DNA from: Lytechinus variegatus
Lineage: Eukaryota; Echinodermata; Echinoidea; Temnopleuroida; Toxopneustidae
Assembly: GCF_018143015.1 (NCBI RefSeq)
Contig: NC_054748.1
Coordinates: forward strand, 18,376,225 to 18,440,224
Length of the DNA: 64,000 nucleotides
Direction: 5' to 3'
A program made the translations under genes and the position numbers. Position 1 is the stretch's first letter, and the number at the start of each line of letters is the position of its first letter. Of the stretch, positions 14,002 through 24,852 are shown in pieces. The notes under the pieces were generated by a model. The model was not told the origin of the DNA. It made no database searches and was given only the letters and a program-made list of their open reading frames with translations.

Positions 14002-14178
14002 GGTGGGTGTTTCATAAAGCTGTTCATAAGAGCGACTTTAAGGACGACTGGTGATCCTTTCTTGCGGTAATGGTATATACCCAAATGTTCGTTGGCGATG
14101 GTTTAGCGCATAAGAACAGATCACCAGTCGTTCTTAAAGTCGCTCTTAACTTACGAACAGCTTTATGAAACACCCACC
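14002..14178. mobile_element. Short inverted-repeat element (MITE), GGTGGGTGTTTCATAAAG family
   Basis: The ends are near-perfect inverted repeats: GGTGGGTGTTTCATAAAGC at the left and its complement ending in CACCCACC at the right. Inner arms also pair around GACTTTAAG and CTTAAAGTC. No coding capacity. A diverged copy lies at 31418-31593. Confidence 0.85.
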
Positions 14179-17100
14179 AGTATTTGATTTGATTTATGCT
14201 TGTCAGAACTTTACTCATTTATTAAAAGTAGCTAATATACCTTGCTTATATAAATATGATTTTGTAAACTTGATGTATAATTATGTTTTATCCATGGATT
14301 GGAAATGTTAACTTTACAAATTAAATTATGAAATATTTTATTTTCTAAATCAGTTATTAGGTCATGTAAAGCTTGAGTATAGCTTTGTAAAGATGGCTCT
14401 TATGTTATTTACATCTTATTTTTAATATTGGTATTTCTCATCTATTCTTGCTGCACTTCTTTTGCCATTTAGAGCAAAAGATACCTAATTCACCTTTCCT
14501 TACAATGAGTTACTAGGTTAATCGAAATAGGTAGAGAACTTTTTATTTCTTGGCTTTTACCCCTTGACTTTTCTTCTTTTTTATATAATACTAATTATTT
14601 TAGAGAAGATCAGTTCTCTCTCAAATTGGCAACAACCATCATTATTGTTTCCTCTCATACACTTAGTAAACTATGGGTTAGATCAGCCATCATTCCTTAA
14701 ATTGGCAATGTCTGCTTGTTCCCTATCTCAAATACATGGTGAGTTTTTAGTTAGATGAATGCATGTAATAATGCATAATGACTCAAACTTAAGATTTGTC
14801 CTCACATCCTTTATGATTATATTGTCAAATTTACAAATAATGAGGAGAGAAATGGATTTAATCGTTTTAATTTAGTATTAAAACAATGCCTTTACTGTTA
14901 GTGATGGTGATGGGCAAACTATCTTATTTTGCGGGAAATTAAATTGTTGAGGAATGATAGCAAATATAACAAGGAAGGGATAGTTTCAACATGTCCGTGC
15001 AAGAACGCCTGTAGCAGAACACTTTCGGGCACCACATTTTTGCTGAAACGCCCTTTCACAATGCACTTATGCACAAAGTTTTGTTAAGGGCGTACTGCAC
15101 CGACGCAACGGTTTGCCTCGTCATGTGAAAATGAGATGACTATAATGCTAGTTTTGCAGTTGGTTGATTGATTCATGTCTTACTACATGTATAAGCTATG
15201 CGGTTGTATTTTCATAGCCTTGGCATGTCAGAGATGACCCATTATAGAGAACCCATATTCACATTATCGCTAAGTACAGATTGTTATAATCTCGCAGCGA
15301 AAGATGCAGAATAATTTCCATGAACTGAAAAGAGAAAGATAACAGGATGAAATTATTGTTAATGAGATATTCATCAGGCCTACCTTAAAATTTGCCATGA
15401 ATATTGAATAATTTAGATGAAACCTGACATTACAAAGACGAAAATTCTTTCTAAGAAGTTTAGTCATTGAGTACAATATGTTATCAACTAGACATTGTTT
15501 ACAAGCAGAAGGGCATTAATTGAGTCGATATTTCATTAAATGATAGTTTGATTCATGATTGTAAATTTGTAGTGACTTACTAATATTCCTCCAAAGTGGA
15601 CTAATATCGATAATGTATTATTTGTATTCTTTGAAAGGATCCAATTTATATTTTATGGGTGTCAATACAACAATCGTAAATGATTGGCAAGTCTAAATCT
15701 GCAATTAATATCAAGATTGTAATGTTTTACCTGGTTATCAGTATTCATTAATTTGGTTTTAAAAGTGGAAATTTTTTTTGAAAATTCAAAATTATATATT
15801 CAGTGTTTGAATAATACTATCAATTTAATATATTATGTGACATAAAGGTGATATTCCCTTCAATTGAATCCAAGTATGAGAATAATTCCTAGAATTTTAT
15901 GGTTTTATTCATAATTTGCTGCTTTGCTTTGACTTGAATAACATTAGTATTATTTTTCTAAGCTTAACAATGGTTTCCATTAATGGGCATGGTTGAAATT
16001 ATGGTTTGACCAATGAAGTCATGATCATGGCCAACTCCATACTTTCAATGGAAAATGTACTCCTTGCTTAAATCCTGATTTGAAAGAAAGTCATGTTGTA
16101 AACCGTGGTTTAATATCAGTTATTTAAAGAGAAATTCCAGTAGTTGCAGTAAACACTGATTTCATGAGAAAGTCTGTAAAACAAGGCTTAATTGTCAGTA
16201 TATCATCGAGGATCTAGATCTGGTACAGTTACATTAACTGAACTTTGTGAAATCTTGAAATCTACACTGAAAAATGTTCACACCGAAGATCCCCAACACA
16301 GATAAACGCACGTGGGACAATGTATAATTATTGCTTAGGGCGTCGGGCCCGACGCCCTACCCGATTCCTGTGCTTATTTGCTGCTTTCTCAACAATTACA
16401 CAATTTCTTCCAGAATTCTTTGGCACATGCGTTTTATTTATACAAACAGACACTTTGGTGGTCATTTCATTGGATTCTGTACGAACTCATTTTGATATCG
16501 TTACCAAAACTAGCATTTACCTTTAAACCTGGGTATGAGCCAGGTTGTTACACTATAGATTAAGATATTCCATAGTGTTGACTAAACTGTGGTTTAAATT
16601 TAGTCCACTTTGATTTAAAAATGCTGGTTTTCAGTGCAAACGGATGGTGACTTTGTACATTGTATGAGAAATTTACCTAGAGAACACAAAAAGCAGCTGT
16701 AATATTATATATATTAACTTCATTTATATGTACTAATGTGTAGTTTTATGTATTTGTGACTAGAAAAAGAATATAGACTATATTGACTTATTTATCTGTG
16801 AATGTACATAAATGTATGTAAACTTTTTAAGTACAAATATCTTTAGTACAGGACTCCATAGCAGCACAAAATATTTGAATGTGCTGTATGCAATATACTG
16901 ACCAATGTAATATATGTTATCTATATATTTATAAGAATTAGCGAGATGCGCCATGGATCGATGATAGGGGGTCGTGCATTATTGATTGCAATCATGTTGA
17001 AGAAATTTTGTAAATAAGATGAATTTATATATGAAAATGATTGAATTTTGTGTATACTCCGTGCTATATGTATCATTGTAAATTAAGTAGGAAGTGGTAG

Positions 17101-18313
17101 GCATTTGCAACTCAGAATGGCAAACGTGGCACTCGCAAAAACAAAGAATTTAGAGAGTTCGTTGAAATGTTTTTTTCTTGGTTTATTTCGCAGTTGATCA
17201 TACTTATATTTCACAAAAAATATTTATCAGTAAAAAATTTCATCAATAGAAAGTTTTTACCTATAAAAAGAATGTCATCATCAAAAGAAAGAAAGTATTC
17301 ATCAATAAATGGAAAGTTTTCATCAAATAGAAAGTTTTCATAAATCTAAAAAATATCAATATTAAGAAAATTGTCAAAAGAATTTTTTATCAATAGAAAG
17401 AAAGTTATCATCACTAGGAAGAAAAAAGAAAGAATGAAAAATATCATCATTAGTGATCAATCAATCTGAAGAAAGTTTTATGAGTAACAAAATTAACACA
17501 AGACAATATAACCAATCAAAAGAAAATTACTGCTGCTAAGTACAAAAAAAAAACATTGGATTTGCTTGCCGCAAATGCTTATTGTCCAGTGATTGTTATT
17601 TCTTGTGTTGTCAGTTGAAGGTATAAACAGAGACTATGATCTTTCCTCAATCTGGCACTTTACCCTTATTCATCAATGGTTCAAGCACATTTTCAGACAT
17701 TTTTACCTGTTTTGTACAAAATCTGTAAAAGTTAGCCTATGAAAATTTCCTCTTGTTCACATTCTAGTTACACCGGCACTACACCAGGCGCAGAACCAGC
17801 CAAATTAGACATAATAGTCTTGAGAAGCAGACCATTGTGCAAAAACAATTTAGCCCCTGAAATGATAGTGTCTAATAAAGCTGGATCCGCACCTGCTAAA
17901 CTACCCCATTTTTTGCAATTTTGAATACACACTTTTATTTTGCTAAATCAAATACAGAAAGTTGCAAACTAGTAGGTAAGGACAAATCTGTTTGATATGG
18001 CAAAAAACTTGTGCAATAGTTTGTTGGAATGAAATAATACAATGTGCAATAGTAATATGAATTAAATATGAAGCATTGTGTGATCATGAATCAGAAGGAT
18101 TAATTTACAAATTAGTAAAGGATTCTCCAATGTTTTAAATTTGTATTTCACATGTATCCTTTATCATGTTTCCTAGGTTTAATGACCAAATAGCCGGTGC
18201 CCTAGGTAACTCCTTTCTGATTTATACGAGTTAAAGAACACAGATAAGCTGGTCAAATGGCACATTAGTGAGTTGTACATAATGCTTGTGTGACACAACA
18301 TCTATGTTTCTCT
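14179..18313. other. Gene-free AT-rich stretch
   Basis: No exon, RNA gene or complete mobile element recognised. It contains the GC-rich palindrome at 16336-16359, listed separately, and a loose repeat of roughly 25 bp built on CATCAATAGAAAG at 17265-17470. Confidence 0.5.
16336..16359. repeat. Perfect 24-bp GC-rich palindrome
   Basis: The sequence TAGGGCGTCGGG is followed directly by its exact reverse complement CCCGACGCCCTA with no spacer. It stands out against AT-rich surroundings. It may be the centre of a foldback element; outer arms were not found. Confidence 0.8.
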
Positions 18314-18657
18314 AAAGGCCACCGCACACCTTACGACCCGACTGGTCTATGACTGGCTTGCGACTGAGTGAGGGGAGATCAATCGCAAGGTAGTCATAAG
18401 CCTCAACGCCCTACACCTTGCGATCCGACTACCATGCTGTCTGCAACTCACGCATATGCTTTTTATAGCAACCGAGAAAATGGCACTTACTGCAGTGTAT
18501 GCGCTTTGTATATCATATACGCATCGTGCAACTCTGCTGTCTAATTGGCTAGAAGTTGGATTGAGCTTGCGATTCAGTCATAAGGATTTGATATGTCAAA
18601 TCCTTATGATTTTCCTTGCAACTAGACCAGTTGGGTCGTAAGGTGTGCGATGCCCTT
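18314..18657. mobile_element. MITE, CCGCACACCTTACGACC family, copy 1
   Basis: Terminal inverted repeats begin AAAGGCCACCGCACACC and end with a complementary GGTCGTAAGGTGTGCGATGC-type arm. The interior matches a second copy at 23040-23437 almost end to end. No protein is encoded, so it is a non-autonomous DNA element. Confidence 0.82.
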
Positions 18658-19464
18658 CTTGGGGTGTGACATGAAAATATGTATGACACAACACATTTTA
18701 GTTTGACATGGCGATTATGTTTCCCCATGACATACTTGTATGTGACACGGCATGTACAGTGGTACTCAAGTTAGTGAATCCTACCAGATTATGAATATAT
18801 TTAAAAGTGCTCAAGTTCTGCCATGTTTTAGATATCTAATAGTGACGTCAGGTGATAAAATAGTACAATCAATAGTTTGTTTCTCTGGGCTCACTGAACA
18901 TTATAGTGTTGTTGTCTACATTCAAGACTTCAGCATAAAGAAGTACACTTTGTGGTGTGGTTCACTATCTTTCTAGTCCCACTGTATATATCACGACACA
19001 CGTGTGTATGTCACACAAGGGTAATTAAAACAAAACCTTGATCCTATCTCAAATTAAAAAAAGATATTGAGAAATGTAAAAAAAAGTTTTATTTTATAAT
19101 TATAACATAAATGGTAACCTTGTCTTTTCTAAGGGTTCTCTTCAAGAATTAAGAGACCGTTTTATAACAATATGTGGTTGCCATAATTCTAAAATACATC
19201 TTTTCCAGAGCAGTCCGACATCTATAATTGTTGAAGTTTTTGACTCACATTTATTGTAAAGGGGTCAACTGAGGGTCAAATTAGAACTCAGACCTAGCAA
19301 AGTTTCCCGAGCTTATTTTGAATGGCTGCATTCTATCACCTTTACATTCCATGTATGGTAAAGTCACCTTTATCAGTTATGTATTAATCTTGAACATTGA
19401 GTATATTTTATTTTGAGGACTTAGTCAATATCATTGTATTGTAAAATGTGATAGTTCGGTCTGG

Positions 19465-19850
19465 CTAGAAAGAACAGTGTGTACATAGTGTGTCCACAGT
19501 TAGTTCATAGTGTGAACACAGTATGTTCATAGTGTATTCAGTGTGAACATAGTACATTCTTTGTGGGTTAATAGTGTGTTCACAGTTATGTTCATAGTGT
19601 GTTCACAGTATGTTCATAGTGTGTTCACAGTATGTTTATAGTGTGTTCACAGTATGTTCATAGTGTGAACATAGTACCGGTATGTTCATAGTGTGTTCAC
19701 AGTATGTTCATAGTGTCTTCAGTGTGAACATAGTACATTCTTTGTGGGTGAATAGTGTGTCCACAGTATGTTCATAGTGTGTCCACAGTATGTTTATAGT
19801 GTTTTCAGTGTGAACATAATATGTTCACATTGTGAAACGTGATGCAAATA
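19465..19850. repeat. About 22-bp minisatellite (TGTTCATAGTGTGTTCACAG)
   Basis: Tandem variants of TATGTTCATAGTGTGTTCACAG run for almost 400 bp, with a higher-order unit including GTGAACATAGTACATTCTTTG seen twice. TGTTCAC and GTGAACA words let neighbouring units pair. Non-coding. Confidence 0.85.
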
Positions 19851-20051
19851 CCATCTCTACACAGTTAACATGTACAAACCCTCATATTTACAGAGTTCAC
19901 TGTGTAAAAACTATGTAAACACACTTTAAGAGGTGTCCAAAGTGTGAAATATTATTCCTCTTGTTAAATTTGAGCATTTCAACACTACGGACCACATCAT
20001 CACTGAATCCATGCGCTGTGTCCACTATGTGTGCACCGTTTGTGACATAGG

Positions 20052-20352
20052 CTGGTATTCTGAAGTCAGGTTTAACTTAGACCATGGTCTACCTCTGTGC
20101 TAAAATTATGGAAAGCCAAACATGTCAAAAATTTTCCTTACATCACATGTTTCTATGCTTACTGTGCTCTTTCCTAACTCATGAATGGTGATGAAAGTTA
20201 TCTTATTTATCTTTCCGAAACAGAATGATTTTAGTGAAAAATGGGCTGATACATTTATATTATATTGTTAGAGATTTATGCAACTATTGGCTGTCCATAG
20301 TTAAACCACAACTTTAAACCAGAGTTTAAATTTAACTGGACTTCAGAATACG
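20052..20352. mobile_element. MITE, GTATTCTGAAGTC family, copy 1
   Basis: Inverted ends read GTATTCTGAAGTCAGGTTTA at the left and TAACTGGACTTCAGAATAC at the right. The interior shares CTTAGACCATGGTCTA and AATTATGGAAAGCC with copies at 49581-49916 and 27514-28053. Confidence 0.82.
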
Positions 20353-20457
20353 GGCCACTGTATTCTGGCAGGATACATTCTTGAATTTTGTTGATTTGTT
20401 TTGTGTTGATATCAATTACAGAGATTTTCTCATCTAAAAGATCTTCATGTAGTGCTG

Positions 20458-20724
20458 GGCCCCGTCTTACAAAGAATTACAATTGATCCGATCATTCTCA
20501 ACTATGGACGGCCAGCAACGTCAACATTTAAAAATGCAAATTTGTTCAAAATATTTTCTAGATATGACATACATTCATACATTTATCATTCTCTTAAAGA
20601 TTCAGTGTGATTCTCTGTTTTAAGGAGATTGTGCAAATTCCCTGTAGAAAAAATTATGACACTGATGGATTTCCATAGTCACGATGGATTGGATCAATCG
20701 TACTCTTTGTAAGACGAGGGCCCT
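20458..20724. mobile_element. MITE, GATTGATCCGATCAATCG family, copy 1
   Basis: Ends are inverted repeats, GGGCCCCGTCTTACAAAG at the left and CTTTGTAAGACGAGGGCCC at the right. The interior contains GGACGGCCAGCAACGTCAAC and GACACTGATGGATTTCCAT, also present in the copy at 60795-61042. Confidence 0.82.
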
Positions 20725-20947
20725 GATTGTGAAAATGAAATAATTTGGAAATACTGATGATAATGATACTACTTGGAACCTATATATCTGGTTCATGCAT
20801 TTATAAAAAAGAGTTGTTAAATAAGATCCTAGATCATCTTATTTGCATTTTCATATAAATTCCTTTAAATATCATTATAGATCAAATCATTCAGAAAAAT
20901 TTGTGATATTTAAAGTGTATTTTCATTGATCATTACACAGTACTCGG

Positions 20948-21513
20948 CGTGTTCAAGTCCACCCGAAGAAATAAGTTGATTTGAATGAAAAGGGGGAAAA
21001 TCCAACAAGCATAATGCTGAAAATTTCATAAAAATCGCATATAAAATATGAAAGTTATCATATTTTAAAGTTTCACTTAATTTCATAAAATAGTCATATG
21101 CATATACCAGTTGGTATGCAAATGAAGGAACTGATGTCATCACTCACTATTTCTTTTGCATTTTATTATGTGAAATATAAAATATAATTTTCTCCCCACT
21201 GTCCTGTGATATAAAGTTTTATTCCTCCCTGAACACGTGGAATTAATGATTATTTAATATTTTATAGTACAGTCAAGATGGTCCTATTTGTCAAATCTGT
21301 AAAAAAAATGAAATATTGTTTAATTCAAACTATAAAAAAAAAATGAGATACATCATAGATTCTCTCTTTTGCATGTCATTAAATTGTGAAAAATAAGCGA
21401 AACTGTCATAACTTTCGTATTTTACATCTGATTTGATAAAATTTTCAGCATTATGCTTGCCTGATTTTTCTCTATTGATTCAAATAAACATTTATCTGAT
21501 GTGGACTTGACCA
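20948..21513. mobile_element. Degenerate inverted-repeat element (CAAGTCCAC ends)
   Basis: Left arm with CAAGTCCACCCGAAGAAATA and an inner AGCATAATGCTGAAAATTTC; right arm with the complement GAAAATTTTCAGCATTATGC and GATGTGGACTTGACC. Related but diverged wording is seen near 36000-36110 and 48000-48720. Boundaries are approximate. Confidence 0.55.
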
Positions 21514-22189
21514 TAATCTGCCAAAACCTGTCATGTGTTATTTCAATTCAATGCATTAAAAACATCAAAATGATGTTTTAGAGTAAAATTTCTGAAAGAC
21601 GAATCCTCTGTGAAACACTCCCCAAATCAGCTGACCTTTGAAGATTGAGTGATTTCAAGTTAAGTGTTGACCTTTTGGTGTTGGTGTAAGGTCAATTTTT
21701 ACACGATTTTAACACAGAACATAAAATGAAGATGGTCCTGAAAAGTCACTCACTCGTTGTTGAGATGTCATAAATGTGATCTGGATCAGATTTTACAAAC
21801 TCTGAATAAGTTTTGGAGCTGGGGGAAGCAATCCAAATTTCAACACCAACGCCAACACCGGACTTGAATTTGAAATCACTCATTGTTAAATACTTGCAAA
21901 CATGTCATTTGATGACAATAAAATTCATATCAAATATTGCTATGACATTTAAACTTTGTATGCATTCCCATATAAGTAGGCATATTGATTTATGATGACC
22001 ATGTATTATTTATAAGTAGAAATTAGACTGTATACCAAAATATTTATTTTTGTGTCATGTACGGATACAAGAAAAAAGAAGTTGCAAGATCAATAAAATA
22101 GAGAGACAAACTTTGCTTGTTTGATTTGTAATACTTGTGATACATAACCTCTATCCCCTCTTCTTTGTACACTTATTTTCCTGATTTGG

Positions 22190-22466
22190 TGTATATTATC
22201 AGTATTTTCAAGATTTCCTTCCTGGCTAATTTGATTTATTGATATTTGATTATACGTCAAACGAGTGCCCGTCTGCGTTTTGTTTGCTGCTAATTTTGTT
22301 AATATTTCGTATTACATTCAAATCATAATGTGAATCTTAATGCTGTAACATTCTGTACATACGTTATGCACTTTGTAAATATGTTTATTGTTATTCAGGG
22401 CCCCATGGAAGACCACTACTTATTGGTGAATGGGCTACCCTGTCAAAATAAAATAAATAAATAAAA
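22190..22466 (+). mobile_element. 3' end of a non-LTR retrotransposon (LINE), 5'-truncated
   Basis: The segment ends in GGGCTACCCTGTCAAAATAA and then AAATAAATAAATAAA, the type of 3' tail seen in CR1-like LINEs of marine invertebrates. No reverse transcriptase frame remains. The start is estimated. Confidence 0.6.
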
Positions 22467-23039
22467 ATCCCCCTTTTTTTCTTCGTTCCCCCCTTGCCTT
22501 CACTAGATATAATCTCCCTAAAAGGACTGTCTCTATCCCCCTCTCCCCTTTGAATCCATTATCGCTATGTTAGGCAAGCCATCAGTATCAACAACCTCTC
22601 ACTTCAAATTAATTGTGCAGTTTTCCATATTGGTGAACCATTTAGTTCATACATCAGTGACAACAGGATGAAAGCAAAGATTTTTCTTTATGAAAAGATA
22701 ATTACAAGAATGCTGATCACATGTTTGTTGAGTGTTTAATAAACATTTGTCATCTGACAAACTGTAAGACGACAACTTTCCCTGGTTTTGATGGGCAGAG
22801 AAACGAAAGTGACTGACTTTTACTACTGTATAATATAATAAATGTTGGATACAACATCTGACAAGTCAAGTTCTATTATGAAATGCTCCCAAAAGCATAA
22901 ACTTTATCATGTTGACTAAAGACAACATCCAAGTACAAGGCTATCATAAAATGGCCTCACTTATCAGTAATAGAAGCTCTATATGTCGTGTATCTATGCA
23001 CAAACGTGAACAAATATGAAATCAAGGATTTGTATGAAT

Positions 23040-23437
23040 AAAGGCAACCGCACACCTTACGACCCGACTGGTCTATGTCTGGCTTGCGACGGAGTGAGTA
23101 GAGATGAATCGCAAGTTAGTCATAAGCCTCTACACCGCACACCTTGCGATCCGACTACCATGCTGTAGTAGCAACTGAGAAATGGCGCTTACTGCAGCGT
23201 ACGCGCATTGTATATCATATACGCGTCGTGCAACTCTGCTTTCTGATTTGCTTGAAGTTGGATTGAGCTTGCGATTCAGTCACAAGGATTCGACATTTCA
23301 AATCCTTACGATTTCTTTGCGTCTTGTCAGACCGGTCTGCAACTCTCAAGCTGACAAGAGCTGTGACGTCACATCTTCCCTCACTCAGTCGTAAGCCAAT
23401 CCTAGACCAGTCAGGTCGTAAGGTGCACGGTGGCTTT
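23040..23437. mobile_element. MITE, CCGCACACCTTACGACC family, copy 2
   Basis: Ends AAGGCAACCGCACACCTTAC and, inverted, GGTCGTAAGGTGCACGGTGG. Longer than copy 1 because it keeps a right-hand part (CTCACTCAGTCGTAAGCC) complementary to the left-hand TGGCTTGCGACGGAGTGAG, giving longer pairing arms. Confidence 0.85.
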
Positions 23438-23736
23438 AAGTTGTGATAAATAGAGAATAAAAAAAAACATATTTTATGCTTCTGAAGAGTTTAACAGTTT
23501 AGTTAAGCACTTTGTCCAAATGCTCAAATATGTGCTGAACCTATCATTGCATCATTACTTTCCAGAAAACCCTGTCAAAGCCCAAAGCTACCACAAAATG
23601 TTGATGAAAAGAGACCCTCACTTGATTTAATTATTTGGGTACTCTCATCATTGTCATCCTAGATATATAGTAACTTTGCGATCCTAGAACCAAGAATTCT
23701 AGTTGGTGTTTCATACAGGAATTCACAATTGCTGAT

Positions 23737-24110
23737 GTGGTTTACGGTACACCATGTGGAGTGTTATAGGAACAGTGGATAGAAGAAGAGAAGTGGATAG
23801 GCGAGAAAGTGGAGATTTGAGAGTAGAGTATTCTTTCTTGAAAATAGTCTTGAAAAGGACTGTAAACCAGAAGGAATGTTGAGTGAGAACAGCTTGAGTA
23901 GTAGAGCTGATGAGGAGATGCTGGGTTAAGTCGGCGAGTAGAGATGATGAGTAGTAGAGAGACTCGACGTTTCGGACAGGTCGACTGTCCGTCTTCAGGA
24001 GTGAAAGAATACTCTACTCTCAAATGTCCACTTTCTCACCTATCCACTTCTCTTCTTCTATCCACTGTTCCTATAACACTCCACATGGTGTACCGTAAAC
24101 CACATCAGCG
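23737..24110. repeat. Inverted repeat flanking a Penelope-type ribozyme motif
   Basis: About 105 bp at 23737-23840 (with TTTACGGTACACCATGTGG) recurs as a reverse complement at 24004-24110. The 160-bp core holds the hammerhead-like motif at 23966-23998. Penelope-like elements often have terminal repeats in unusual orientations, so this is a plausible remnant; no reverse transcriptase or endonuclease frame is seen. Confidence 0.6.
23966..23998 (-). ncRNA. Hammerhead-ribozyme-like motif of Penelope-like element type
   Basis: Minus-strand order is CTGAAGA, then a strong hairpin (GGACAG paired with CTGTCC around TCGAC), then GAAACGTC. This matches the hammerhead core order CUGANGA-stem II-GAAAC. 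The partner strand of the outer stem was not located, so completeness is uncertain. Confidence 0.5.
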
Positions 24111-24519
24111 ATTGTACATGCCACCATGCAAACCTTCAAACAACATCAGGAATTCACAAGTATGATTTGCCATTATGAATGAAGAGAAGAATTAATTGTG
24201 CTAGATGACATGCCCATTGATATGATTATTTATGTCTGGGACCGACCTTTAACATCACCATCCTCTGTATCACATAGCTTGGATTTACAGGCAAACATCA
24301 CAATTCTTCAAACTGCTGCAAGTTCTTTCAAGTTAGGTAGATATTTTGTGACAGTTTTTTTTCACCAAAGACGATCTAAGTCCCTCAAAATGCTGTTGCT
24401 TGATATTGTTCTTACAAGATCTAGAGTATTCTCAGCTACAGATAATAATAATTATAATATGGGCACATTTACCTAGGGAAACCGCTTCAGTTCTGAAACT
24501 TCTCCCAGCGGCCATGCTA

Positions 24520-24668
24520 TTATTATTACCCAGCTTCAGCTGGGCTTCCTAGGTGCTCAAGCATTCAAGGAATTTCTTCCTACCGGGTACCCATTCACCT
24601 CACCTGGGTCAAGTGCAGCACAATGTTGATAAATTTCTTGCTGAAGGAAATTACACCATGGCTAGAAT
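24520..24668 (-). mobile_element. Truncated tRNA-derived SINE
   Basis: Shares GCATTCAAGGAAT, CATTCACCTCACCTGGGT, AGTGCAGCACAATGT and AAATTTCTTGCTGAAGGAAA with the longer copy at 25262-25478, but lacks the tRNA-like head. Confidence 0.7.
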
Positions 24669-24852
24669 AAAGGTAAAGGCTGTAGATCTTTTTGCACTGT
24701 AATCAAACCTCAAATATATTAGATCTATTGAAAATACTGGATTCCTCATGAATTCCTCCTTCCATTTTCCTCAAGCCTCTATGTGTATTGAGGTTACATC
24801 AGCTTGTCCTCTATGGCAATGTCAGAAGTCTAGAGAATACAACTGCGGTTAT

